Source: Ascaphus truei
Taxonomy: Eukaryota; Chordata; Amphibia; Anura; Ascaphidae
NCBI GenBank assembly: GCA_036426205.1
Contig: CM071573.1
Span: 78,297,219-78,361,218, forward strand
Length of the DNA stretch: 64,000 bases
Reading direction: 5' to 3'
The translations under genes and the position numbers were made by a program. The stretch's first letter is position 1. Each line of letters opens with the position of its first letter. The notes beneath the pieces are model-generated. The model made no database searches, was not told the origin of the DNA, and was given only the letters and a program-made list of their open reading frames with translations. Of this stretch, positions 10,590 through 23,000 are shown piece after piece.

Positions 10590-11520
10590 AAATGCATGCC
10601 CTCATTCTCTCCCACCTGGACTACTGCAACCTTCACCTTACTGGCCTCCCTGCCTCACAGCTTTCTTCATTCTATTAAGATGCTGCAGTGAGAATAACCT
10701 CACTCTCCCCTCTGAGATCAATCTCTGCTTATCACCTTCTGAAAGATCTGTTATGTTCTGCAATCATTACACGTTTCTTCTCTGCTTCAAGGCTCCTCAC
10801 CCCTCTGCCTGCCTTAAATCTCTCGTAATACCCCTATCTGCTTTCTACACTCTGCTCAGGCCTGTCTACTCTCTACCCCATGTGTCTCTGCAGCTCTCTC
10901 ACACCTGCACCTTCTCACATACAGCACCTACCTCTGAAACTCCCTCTCAATGTCCGCCAAGCACCTTGTCTCCCAGTACTTCAAAACCCACCTGAAAATG
11001 CACCTGTTAAATGAAGCATTTAAAGCGTCTTGGATGACCACTCACTAAAACAGGGGTGCAAAACGTTTTCACCCTGCACCCCCCTGCTTGCTCACGCTCC
11101 CCCTCCTGCTCGGCTCCGGCGTCAAATGACGTTGCTGGGTCATGTGACATCACGTTGCCATGCGCTGCATCATTTGACGCGGGGTTACCAGGTAAGAGAA
11201 GCTGCAGAGGCATCGCGCGGTCCCCCGGCATTGAATTTAAATGCATTGGGCGAGAGCGCAGGACCTCTGCAGCTGCCACCCCTCCCCCCGGAACATCTCG
11301 TGCCCCCCACTTTGCGCACGCCTGCACTAAACTACAGTATGTTCTTATACACCAATGTTCTTCTACTCAAAGCGCTCACATTTACTTCTCTCTCCCCACA
11401 TTCCGATTAGATTGTAAGCTCTTTGGGGCAGGTACTCCTCTCTCCTAATGTTACATTTATGTCTTGATGCACTTCTCCCATCTATATTCTTATATTCCCT
11501 GTACTGTAATGATACCGTAT
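10590..11520 (+). mobile_element. L2-like LINE 3' fragment, split by another repeat
   Basis: Near 10600 the frame reads ALILSHLDYCNLHLTGLP, a conserved C-terminal segment of L2-type ORF2 proteins. It continues degenerately to about 11030. The 3' tail resumes near 11340 with ATTGTAAGCTCTTTGGGGCA and TTCCCTGTACTG. About 11040-11335 between them is a separate inserted repeat. Confidence 0.75.
11040..11335. repeat. Repeat inserted in the L2-like LINE
   Basis: It begins ACAGGGGTGCAAAACGTTTT and ends around GCCTGCACTAAACTACAG. Its inverted ends (GGGGTGC...GCACG) suggest a non-autonomous DNA element. It shares GTCAAATGACGTTGC-like words with the 6.6 and 56.8 kb repeat. The family was not identified. 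Confidence 0.5.
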
Positions 11521-11529
11521 AGCTGTAAA

Positions 11530-12570
11530 AGTGGCTCGCACTGTGGGCATTGGTCACAGCATATTGAATACGGAGCCCCTCGTGCACCGGGGGGCTTCAG
11601 CAAGAGATGATGCAGTAAACGTGCATGCGAACAGGTCAAAAAACACAACGACGCTATTCTCCGTTTTGAAGCAATTCTGTATTTATTTACGCAAGCACAT
11701 CAGCTCAAACACAGAATACCCTGCGTCACAGCACAGCTTCATTGAGCAAGCTGGTCGGGATAGAGCCAAAAAACCCACAGAACTACGGAATGTAGCACCC
11801 CTGAGGGACGGGGAGAGCACTCGGACACCCCCTTTCCTTCGGGGCTGTATGAGAACAGATGAATCAGTGCGGCATACCCAGGTGAATAACAGCAAAGCTG
11901 TGCAGAAGTGAGTTGTAATCCCTCTTACAGAACCGCAACCCCACATGATACAATGTAACCTGTCCAGCCCTGAAGGAGAAAGCCCGTCCATGCCAGAGAC
12001 TGGGCCCCTCCAGCACTGAAAAGGTTAAAGTCTCCAATATACAGTGTGAATGACCGCCTGCTGCCTGAGCTTAGTCCGCAAGGTGCTGCAGGTCCCTCTA
12101 GCAGCGAAGGGGTTAAATTCTCCTCTTTTGGCGCCGCGCACAGGGCGGGAGAGACGGTCCTCCCCTTTCCACAGGGCAAGAAATGTTCCATTCATCCGAA
12201 ATGTGGCTCTGCAAACAGGAGCCCCCGTCCCCCTCCCCTCCCCGATGAATAACTCTTTTACCATGCAGGAATCCGACACCCCGGGTGCAGAACCCAAAGG
12301 CGACATCTGCTACCCGCGCGTTAACCCCTTCTCCGCTGGAGAACACACTGCCAGTGAGACATCCCTTACAGATGGGGTAAGCGGAGGCTTCTTCTGACCA
12401 CTCCGCTGTCCGGTGACTGCATGCGGTCAGTGTTTCTATATGTTACATTGTATGGCAAGATACAGAGTTACTCAGTCCTAGATATGCAGAAGGTACTAAG
12501 GTTACTACAATGGTACCGGTGGTACATGGGTCTGTGGCATGAGCCGCAGCCCCTACCCCAGAGCCCTGCG
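11530..12570. other. Intergenic spacer with short motif copies
   Basis: Copies of the GGCAGTGAAGGGGTTAA-like motif occur near 12005, 12095 and 12322 (inverted). The open frames here lack splice or domain support. Confidence 0.45.
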
Positions 12571-12579
12571 ACATTAAGG

Positions 12580-12764
12580 CAGGGGGTGGGCAAGTCCTGT
12601 CCTCAAGGGCCACCAATAGGTCAAGTTTTAAAGATATCCCTGCTTCAGCACAGGTAGCTCAATCAGTGGTTCAGTCGAAGACTGCACCACCTGTGCTGAA
12701 GCAGGGATATCCTTAACAGCTGACCCTGTTGGTGGCCCTTGAGGACTGGAATTACCCTCCCCTG
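12580..12764. mobile_element. Foldback hAT-like MITE
   Basis: Ends are CAGGGGGTGGGC and TACCCTCCCCTG, with long inner arms TATCCCTGCTTCAGCACAGG and CACCTGTGCTGAAGCAGG. Flanks CATTAAGG and CACCGAGG match at only 5 of 8 positions, so this is an older copy. Confidence 0.85.
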
Positions 12765-14019
12765 CACCGAGGACCTGCACAGGGGCTATTATTTATTAAA
12801 ATATTCCAGCTGCAATACTGCAGGCCACAAAAAACAGGTTTAGCCAGGAAACGGCACTAATTCATTTCCTTAGGATGTTTCTCGGTAAATAAGGGGTTGT
12901 CTATTGCTCCAGATTGGGGCCCTATTTCCTGAAGTAACCCGGCTTACATACGCAAGCAAACACAGCACCAGATTTATCTAAGAAAATGTTTTTTTTTTCA
13001 TTTCCCCCTATAAATCCGGAGATATTTAGCGAGCGGTTTTGCAGCCTGAAAATACTAATATCCGTTTCATTGTCGCTGTGCACTGCTGTGCAAAGTACGG
13101 ATAGGGTTAACCGCTTTGCTCCTGGAGATGTGCGAAACGTTCGCAATCCGGGCCCTGAACCAGGCGGAATTTGACCTTCGAGTCGCGGAAACAGCCGCGG
13201 ATGAGTCAGACGCACGCGATTCGCCGAGCGTTCAGGGGGCAGCGCAATTTCGTTTAATCTGCCATTTTTTTTATTTAAGAATATTTTCACAAAAGGATTC
13301 GCTTAGCGCCAAGGCTATAAAAAAAAACAGCGCACGCCCCGTTTCCCCTGTACTGTCTGGCGATTGTTAAGATGGCGAAACGGCAAAATCAAAGACTCAT
13401 GTCGCGACTTTGAGCCCTTTGAGGCTTGGCAAAACTGTGGCAAGGAATGGAATTTGGAGACAGAAACGCACAAATTGATGTGAAGTTTCGCACTTCTCTA
13501 TTCGCTGCGGCAGAGAGGGGGGGGAATGGAGGGTTTCCCCTTGGCTTATTAAAACCCCACACCCGTCCTGGCTATAAACACCCACACATTTGAGAAAACA
13601 GGGCCCTGCCCTTGTGTATTAACCCCTATGCTGCCAGAGGGAACTGACAGTGAAGGGGTTAACCCTTCCCTGACGTGGAGGGGCATGCATTGCATGTTTC
13701 TGATATAAAATCGCTCGGGTTTGCGGCCTTTCCGGCAATGAAAGGTTTTTTTTATAAACCATAGAAATAAGAAAACAAAAATCCCTTTCATATTTTTTTT
13801 TTTTATAAGTGCATCGAGATTAAAGCATGAAATATATAGATTTATATAATTATATTTATATACCATTATTTCTTTTGTCTCATAAAAGATTATATACAAC
13901 AAAACAGTAGGCCCCAGCCGGTGAGGCCTGTCTGCTTCACCACAACATTCTGCACAAAAATACAGTGAAAATAAAACCGCTGTTCCTGTGTGTGCGTCAG
14001 GCACCGCGTCAACCATTTT
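12765..14019 (-). other. RASGEF1A: RASGEF1A 3' UTR candidate region and spacer
   Basis: This follows the RASGEF1A stop codon on the minus strand. Reverse-strand AATAAA occurs at 13270-13275 and again at 12792-12797, so a 3' UTR of about 0.75-1.2 kb is possible. An inverted pair of the GGGGTTAA motif sits at 13619-13663. The exact transcript end is unknown. Confidence 0.4.
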
Positions 14020-14044
14020 TCAGGCCCTGTTTAGTAGCGTTGAC
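14020..14044 (-). CDS. RASGEF1A: RASGEF1A coding exon 12 (last, 8 codons)
   Basis: The reverse-strand acceptor TTTTTTCACAG precedes 14044. The first G completes the Arg codon split by the phase-2 intron, then S T L L N R A and TGA (14022-14020). The human protein also ends in a TLLNRA-like tail, which supports this tiny coding part. Confidence 0.82.
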
Positions 14045-17000
14045 CTGTGAAAAAACACACAAACACAGATTTAATTGACACAAAGAGAAACGCAAACTGC
14101 ACTAATTACAGAATAGAACATTGAAATGACCCATTATAATTATGTGCTGGGCTGGTACTCTCCTTTCTCCTATAACTCTTCCCCTAATAATCATTCCCTA
14201 TAACCCCTCCCCTAACTGCTCCCTGTAACCCCTCCCCTAACTGCTCCCTAAAACCCCTCCCCTAACTGCTCCCTCTAACCCACTACCCTAAACTGCTTCC
14301 CTAACCCCTCCCCTAATGCTCCCTAAACCCCATCCCTAAATGCCCCCGTAAAACCCTCCCGAAACTGCTCGTAACCCTCCCTAACTGCTCCTAAAACCCC
14401 TCCCCTAACTGCTCCCCTAAACCCCTACCACCCTCCCCTAAAACCTCCCTAACTGTCCCTTAAACCCCTCCCCTAAATGACATTTAACCCCTCCCTAACT
14501 GCTCCCTGTAACCCCTCCCCAACTGCTCCCTAAAACCCCTCCCCTACTGCTCCCTGTAACCCCTCCTACGTAACCTCTCCCTGTAACCCTTTTCTAACAT
14601 GCCCCGTAACCCCTCTCCTAACTGCTCCCTGTAACCCCTTCCCTAACTGCTCCCTAAAACCCCTCCCCTAACTGCTCCCTAAAACCCCTCGACCAACTGC
14701 TCCCTGTAACCCCTCCCCTAACTGCTCACTAAAACCCCTCTCCTAACTGCACCCTGTAACCCCTCCCCTAACTGCTCCCTAAAACCCCTCTCCTAACTGC
14801 TCCCTGTAACCCCTTCCCTAACTGCTCCCTAAACCCACCTGCTCCGCCCCTCCCTAATACCCCTAAAACCACCTCGACCAACTGCCCCCTGTAACCCCTC
14901 CCTAACTGCTCACTAAAACCCCTCTCCTAACTGCACCCTGTAACCCCTCCCCTAACTGCTCCCTAAAACCCCTCTCCTAACTGCTCCCTGTAACCCCTCC
15001 CCTAACGCTCCCTAAAACCCCTCTCCCAACTGCTCCCTAGAACTCCTTTCCTAACAGCTCCTATAATGGATCTTATAACCATCCCCCTGATTCACCCCCA
15101 AAGTTCTCTAACCACCTATTTTAGCGCATCCCCGTACTGCTCCTATACGCACTCTCTAAAACGTCTCTCTTGCTACTCCTATAACTGCCCCTATATTTCC
15201 TACTTTTTACTCCTTCCCTATACCTACTGCATATAACCCCTCCCCTAACTGCTTTAATAACTGCTCCCTATAACCCCTCCCCTAACTGCTCCCTATAACC
15301 CCTCCCCTAACTGCTCCCTATAACCCCTCCCCTAACTGCTCCTATAACCGCACTGCTCACTGTCCTACCTTTGCTCTGCTTGTGTCAAACGACCTTGACA
15401 CAATTTTAAATTGGTGCACTTACTACTAATTTCTGCTCCTTTGTGAGTCTTGCTACAAATCTCCCGAAACTCATCAGTCCCCATAGTTATGCCAGTTATT
15501 GATAGGCAGATGAGCGGAGCACGTGTTCCTTGTTACCCCATCCTCTGCGTGCGTGTCGTGTCTCTGGTGCCTTCATAGAATGCAGTATATTAACCCAGGC
15601 TGTGCGCAAAAGGTGACACTGTGTGCTCATTTGCATGTCATTTCCCAGAATCCCTGGCTGCAGACCTGTCTGAGACATGTGAATGTGCTCACACGTGATA
15701 TTTTTATTTGCTGTAAGTGGAGGAGTTACATCACTTTTTTTCCCACCGCGACTTCTATAATGTACGGTTATAGTGACAGGGACGTTATTGTACCTGAGCG
15801 TTTTCCAGCTGTCCTTCTCCATGTGATTGTCTGGACCTTCATTTTCAAAGGAAGCCAGAAAAAGAGCTAAAAAAAACCAAGGAAGCAAAAGACACGGCTC
15901 TTAGTCCCCTGACACATAGGTCCACGCCTCCACCCAGTTACATACCCAATATGTAGATGCACCCTACCAGGGGAGGGGGAGGAGAGGAGGGGAATCATCC
16001 ATTGGTAACCAAGCAGCACCAAGGCCAAAGGAAGCCACCCCACTTACCTTCTTCAGTGTATATGGGCGTAGTGAGAAGGTAGGTCTGAATCTTCTTATCC
16101 TTCTCGAATGGACATTCCACCTGCTTCCATGTCAGGAAATCATGGATCTGCCTGGAGACCTCCCAACATTTCTGCCGAGGGGGGAACAATAAGTAAAATA
16201 AAGTGAGACCTTGTAAAGCTGGCAGAACACGGACGGAAAAAGCCAGCCAACCCGTCCCATAAACACTGCCAAGAACCAGAGGGCTTGGCTATGAAAGAAT
16301 ACGTACAGTGGGCCATTTACTACCATTCTGCAGTGTATTGTAGGCCAGAGGTGATCAACTCCAGTTCCAGGGCCCCCAACAGGTCAGGTTTTTAGGATAT
16401 CCCTGCTTCAGCACAGGTGGCTCAATCAGTGGCTCAGGCTTCGATTGACCCACCTGTGCTGAAGCAGGGGTATCCTAAAAACCTGACCTGTTGGTGGCCC
16501 TTGAGGACTGGAGTTGCCCACCCCTGTTGTCGACATTCTGTAAACAGAGGGCTAACACTGTGCACGCTAGTTACTGTTTCCAGCGATGTGATATTACAGT
16601 AGTTATATTAAACTCCAGCCACACATTACGGTAGAGCAGCACTCCAGGGGGCAGACATGTTTTTTAATAGGTTTGAAGCAAGGGGTCTCTGGCGCTGAAC
16701 CGCATTGATTTTAGCTCCGGGGACCCCCGCTCTAAGATACTTAACTCCATACATGCTGCTGGTATCTGTGCAGTGTAAAGCTCCCAGTCACGTGGGCCAA
16801 TAGGAAGGCAAGGGATGACATCACGGCTTCCTATTGGCCCGCCGGACATGGGACTTTTAAACCGCCATATTGTCAACCCAGCCAGGGCTCCCACCGGCAG
16901 CCGCTATAGAGGTAAGTATCTTGGGACGCAGGTGGGGTCCCCGGTGCCGAAACCAACACGGTTCTGCACCGGAGAACCCCTGCTTCAAACCCATTAAAAA

Positions 17001-20000
17001 AAAAAAAAAAGTGCCTCTTTAAATAAACCAATCTTTAACATCTCAATGATTCTGCGCAGTCACACGTCTTTAGCCAAGATCAGCTCTAAGGCCTCGGCCA
17101 TGTTTATTGCTGGCGTGCGGAGGCGTGCTGAGGCTGAGGGAAAGCGGGGGCTTTCCCTGGCCTTAAACAGCGCGCCATCCGGGGGCGTGTCGGCGGGCAG
17201 GCCAGTGACGTCACGGAGCTGGTTCGCCCTCATTGGGCGAACCGCTCACGAGACCGGCCCTGCGCTCCGGCAAGCGCGAAGATTTAAAATTTCCCTAAGA
17301 CCTGCGCTTCCGCGCGCTTGCGTAAGCGTAGGCGAGCCCCTACTAAAGCTGCTCTCATTGCGGCTGTAGGGGCTCAGTGCCGAGCGGAAGCGCGCATTAG
17401 CGCGCCTCCATCCACAAGCACTATTCATGGACGCGGCCTAATGGAGAAGATATTTGGAACCTAACACTGTATAACTCGCTCTGGCATTAATAGGGCAGAA
17501 TGCGGACAAACAACCAATGAGAAGGGGGCGAGTGGTTACCTTGAAGTTGATGTGTCCGTTGGGTAAGCGGTTGGAGTGGATTTTGTGCAGGAAGAATAGA
17601 TCTTTGATAAATAAGTTGAAAACTGGGATGACTATTTTCTCCCGGCAGCTGTTGGCGCTCTGGGACCGCTGTGCTGCCCCCTGCAGGGCTGTGCGATAAT
17701 TACAGAAGTTGCTGGATGGATCCATGTGGTGCTGTTAACAAGAGGAAGCAAGAGCTATTTCAACAGCTGAACACATATATATATACATATATATATCGCC
17801 ATCCAGGTACATAGCTCTTCACAGCACTATTACACATGACATAATAATGAAACACATCATGGGAATAAGCGTTTCAGACATAAAAGTAACATAAGGAAAA
17901 GGAGTCCCTGCCCCGAAGAGCTTACAATCCAAGTGGTAAGTAGGCAGAACTTCCAGAGACATTAGGGGGTTGCTATGGTCCGTGCATATGAGAAGTATAG
18001 TATCAGCCAGCAGAGCTACCCATATGCTGCATTAAAGAGGTGGGTCTTAAAGTTGGCAAGAGGTTGCCAGACGGGTATTGAGGGGAAGGGCATTCCAGAG
18101 GTGTGGGGCAGTCAGTGAGAAAGGGTTAAGGCGGGAGAGGGCTTTGGATACAAAAGGGGGTAAACAGAAGGCATCCGTGAGCAGAATGCAAGAGTCGGAC
18201 AGGTGTATAGCGAGAAATTGGGACTGAGATGAAAGGAGGGGCAGAGGAGGGTATTTGCCTTAAGAGAGGAGAATTTTGTAAGAAATACAGAATTTAATCA
18301 GAAGCCAGGAAAGGGATATCAGCAGGAGACACGCCGAGACATTTTTAGGAGAGAGCAAAGTGATTCTAGCTGCACTGTTTAGGATATATTGTAGGGGGAC
18401 AGGTGAGAGGCAGGAAGGACAGACAGTAGAAAGTTACAATAGTTGAGAAGGGAGAGAATGAGGGCCTGCGTTAGAGTTTTAGCAGCAGAACAACAGAGGA
18501 AAGGGTGTATCTGTGCAATGTTACCCATGAAAAAATGACAGATTTTAGCTACTGTACATTGTGAGTATGAGAGGAGAATGTGAGGGAAAAGTCAAATGTG
18601 ACCCCTAGGCAGCGTGCTTGTGATACTGGATGTATGATAGTGCTGCCAACAGTAATATAGATGGGGCAGTAGGGCCAGGTTTGGGAGGGAGTACTGTAAG
18701 AGGCGCTCCGTCTTTGATATGTTAAGTTTGTCTGCGGAGGGCCACCCAGGACGATATCGCAGAGAGACATTCAGACTTTGGTTTGTACAGCAGGTGTAAG
18801 GTCAGGGGTTGAAAAGTAAACTTGTGTCTCATCAGCATAGAGGTGATATTTGAATTCAAGAGAAGTGATAAAATCACCTATAGAGTATGTACTGTAAAGA
18901 GAAAAGAGAAAAAGGAGGTCCCAGGACAGACCCCTGGGGTACGTCCACAGAGAAACATCAACAGAGGAGGAGGTGCTGGCAAAGGAGACACTGGAAGTAC
19001 GATGGGAGAGGTAAGAGGAGATCCTGGATACAGCTCTGTCACGGATACCAAGAGTATGGAGAAGGAGAAGAGGGTGGTCCCCGGTATCACAGGCTGCAGA
19101 GAGGGCGCGTAATGTAACAAAAAGGGAGAGTAACAATTCCCCTCTGCTTGGAACACGGTCATGGGTCACACACGGTTCTATTGTTACACGTATACCAGCT
19201 ATACAGTAAGAGGCTCAGCAAATAGGTATTATGATATTGACACAAAGCAAATACATTTCCCGTACAATCCCTGCAAATGTCCGTGTTTTCAGTCCAAAGA
19301 AGGAAAAAAGCTGTATGGTGCTCAAACAAAGATCAGTAGCTTATATAAGCATATACTGAATACACTGAATATTCACTGTGCAAATCCTTTGAGTATCACA
19401 TATAAATGTATAGACCTGCGGTCAAATAATGACTACACCACTATCCACCGTTAATCGAATAGCTGGATGGAGTTCCACTTCTGGAATAGTAAAAACTCCC
19501 AGTGGCTAGTGTCCAGACATATAAGCATAGATGTGGACAAATAAGAGGGTGTACAAGAGTAATATAACTCACATCGGTATGGTCTTCTGTGTGATATTCC
19601 TCCACAGGTGTGTGCTTCCGTTATCCCACGAAATCCAAGCAGGCAGGCAAAGGAAAGTGGTGCTCCAACTTCCCTCTGCCTGCCTGCGTGTTTTCAGTCC
19701 AACGTTGGCATAAAGCTGGAACAATCCCAGTACACTCCTCATTTGACTCCTTCAGCGCCGAAGGGACCCGCAACATACTATATACCAGGGGTGGCTAACT
19801 CCTGTTCTCAAGGGCCACCAACAGGTCAGGTTTTCAGGATATCCCTGCTTCAGCACAGGTGGTGCAGTGAATGACTGAGCCACTGATTGAGCCACCTGTG
19901 CTGAAGCAAGGATATCCTGAAAGCCTGACCTGTTGGTGGCCCTTGAGGACTGGAGTTGGCCATCCCATGTATATACGAATTGCTGGTAACCTTCAGTTTT

Positions 20001-23000
20001 TAAAGGACCTTAATAAATATATCTGAATGGAGCTTAAGTCTCCAACAAGGCAAGCAGCACGACGGTGTATTAAATAGGGGTTTTAGGGGCGTTAATACCA
20101 AACAGTGCAATACCACCTTTCTGACTCTAGATGGGGCTGTAGCCCAGTTTTGGAGCAGTTGCCTGTCTGTGATTGATAGATCACAGTCTCCTAACAAGCC
20201 CCAGAGCCAATGCTGACAGGAGACAGGAAGATCCCTGTTGTACACCCCTGGCCCTCACACTGCAGGGGGAGACAGTATATAACAGGGAGATGAGGGTCAG
20301 TGTTAGGGTAAAGGCCATACAGTTAAACCTACCTTTCCTCCCTTTCATGGGTCCCTGCATCCTCCCTTTCATGGGTTTAAATCCCTTTAATACCAGAGGG
20401 CCACACAGGGAATTGTTCTGATGCTTTAATTACTCTGCAAGCATATATATACACGAGTACAGATGTATGCATTGCTCTGCACATCTGTACACAAAGCTAT
20501 AGCCCCCCTCCCCTCCCCCCTCCGATCTGTTGATTGGGACTCCAGCCATATCACGCCTTTTATAAATGTGCAGCTTACCTCCAAAACATCAAACTTTGCC
20601 GTTTTCACCTTGGACCAGGTCTTTTTTAACCTGGCCACAGGACTAAGGTTCATCCCAGCTAAAAAGAACATGTAAAAAGCGTATTAGAAACCAAGATTTA
20701 ACAACAAAAAGTCACAGCTACACAGATGTCACTATAATATAGAAAAGGCTCACTGCAGGCAATAACCGGTACACCCATCACACATTACACATTACACAGT
20801 GCGGACACCGGATAATGTGCATTATAACGCTGAATTACAGCCCGAAGCTTCTTAGTAAGACTTCCCTTGCTTACTCCTGCAAAGTTATCAAAATATATAC
20901 AGAGCAGGGAGCAGCACGGAGAGCTCCGCTCAACAGCAAGTACAGTGACCTGCCAAGGGCTGGCAGGAGCAGCACAAATCTCCCCTTCACATGCACATAC
21001 TGATATACAGAACAGGTGCGACCCAGGAAGCAACGATCCACCCCCCCCCCCCCCCCTCCCTACACAAACCCCCCCCCCCCCCCCCCCCTGCATACCCCCA
21101 ATATCTCCCAATGCATGCGCAATGTGCAGGAGCACACACACACTGCCTGCCATTGCAGTGTAGCTTTCCTACGAGCGACAGACCCTTCTGGTATTGAAAG
21201 GGTCTGGCACTTCTACACTTAGTTATACGGTTACAAACGCAGGACAAAGAACTCGGTAGTGGGGTAAACTTCTGGTGATATCAGCTCTTCAGGAGATATA
21301 TCAACTAGTGGTTACACAACATCTGAGTGCCTTATTGCACACACCAGGGCAGATTATGCTGCTGCCTCTGGTTACTCATTTAAATCATTGCAGACCCCCC
21401 CCCCCCGATAACTGACGGTGCTTACAGATAATGGCCATCATGGAGTTGAAGTTGCCGATGTTGAAGCATTCTCTGGCCACGTCTATGAAGAATTCCATCA
21501 CCCGGGTCCGCTGCTTCTTCTTCACCACCTGCCAGGCGCCGAGAACAAGAGCAGCGCGTTACGCGAGCAGGGGCATACTGTACGCGTGGGATAGACACGC
21601 GCGACTTTCCTTACGAGACGTCCAACAATGCAACTGTATATGCGAGCCGTGCAAGTGTGTAAAGTCCCTTTGTCGATCTGTGTCACATGTGCCAAAAAAA
21701 GAGAGTGCAAGCTCTTTGGGATAGGGTGTCATGGTTGCTGTGCTGTTCTCCCTCGCTCTTTCTATCCACACCCACACCCACACTTACTGAAGAATAGCAC
21801 AGTGCTTCACTTGACTTTCCCCCTCAGATATGAAAAGGCCAGCGCCGGGTGAGAAAGTGTTTGCTCGGGGCGAGCACTGTGAGAAAGGCCACAGTGTAAT
21901 ATGTATTGATATTCCCTCTATCTGTGGAATTATACGTGTAACTGGTCAGCCTGACCCCCTTCTGAAATAACACCCCGGCAATGTGGGAGCTGTATACAGC
22001 TTCTGTGCTGCTGAAAAGCAGAGCACGTCTCAGGGAGAAAACACCACTCCCGATATTCATTTCCTTTATCTGCACTGCGCTTCAAGAACGACACCATCTC
22101 GGGTGTGAAATGGCAACTGTAACGTGTTACATACCACTGCATATATTGTTACTCACTTCTAATTCAAACCTGCTTCAGCTGATGTGGACAAGAGCTTACA
22201 TACAACATAAACCTAGGTGTACTTAATAATACGAAACCTCAGTGGATCTTAAGACTGGGACTTAAATCACTCCCCATTTAGTAAGCCTGGCCCTTTGTAT
22301 TTAGAATCATAATAACTTTATTTCACATAGTGGTGGATGCATAGAACATTATCCCAGCAGAGGAGGTGGCAAGTGTAGTGAAGTAGTTTATATAGCACTT
22401 TCCTCCAAATGGCACTCAAAGCGCTTCACAATTACAACTGCAGCGCTGTACATACATTTTACAGGTGCTGTCCCTGCCCCATGGAGCTTACAATCTATTT
22501 TTTGGTGCTTGAGGCACAGGGAGATAAAGTGACTCTCCGAAGATCACAAGGAGCTGACACCGGGAATTGAACTAGGTTCCCCTGCCTCACACACCGTGTC
22601 CTTGTTATCAGTCAGTGTCTTTACTCACTGAGCCTCACCTGCCTCACACACCGTGTCCTTGTTATCAGTCAGTGTCTTTACTCACTGAGCCTCCCCTGCC
22701 TCACACACAGTGTCCTTGTTATCAGTCAGTGTCTTTACTCACTGAGCCTCACCTGCCTTACACACATGTCCTTGTTATCAGTCAGTGTCTTTACTCACTG
22801 AGCCTCCCCTGCCTCACACACCGTGTCCTTGTTATCAGTCAGTGTCTTTACTCACTGAGCCTCCCCTGCCTCACACACAGTGTCCTTGTTATCGGTCAGT
22901 GTCTTTACTCACTGAGCCTCCCCTGCCTCACACGTGTCCTTGTTATCAGTCAGTGTCTTTACTCACTGAGCCTCCCCTGCCTCACACACGTGTCCTTGTT

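Noticed and set aside
13549..14016. 155-codon minus-strand frame beyond the RASGEF1A stop
   Set aside because: It begins in another frame just after the stop and lies in the probable 3' UTR; its T-rich segments give Phe/Lys runs without a domain.
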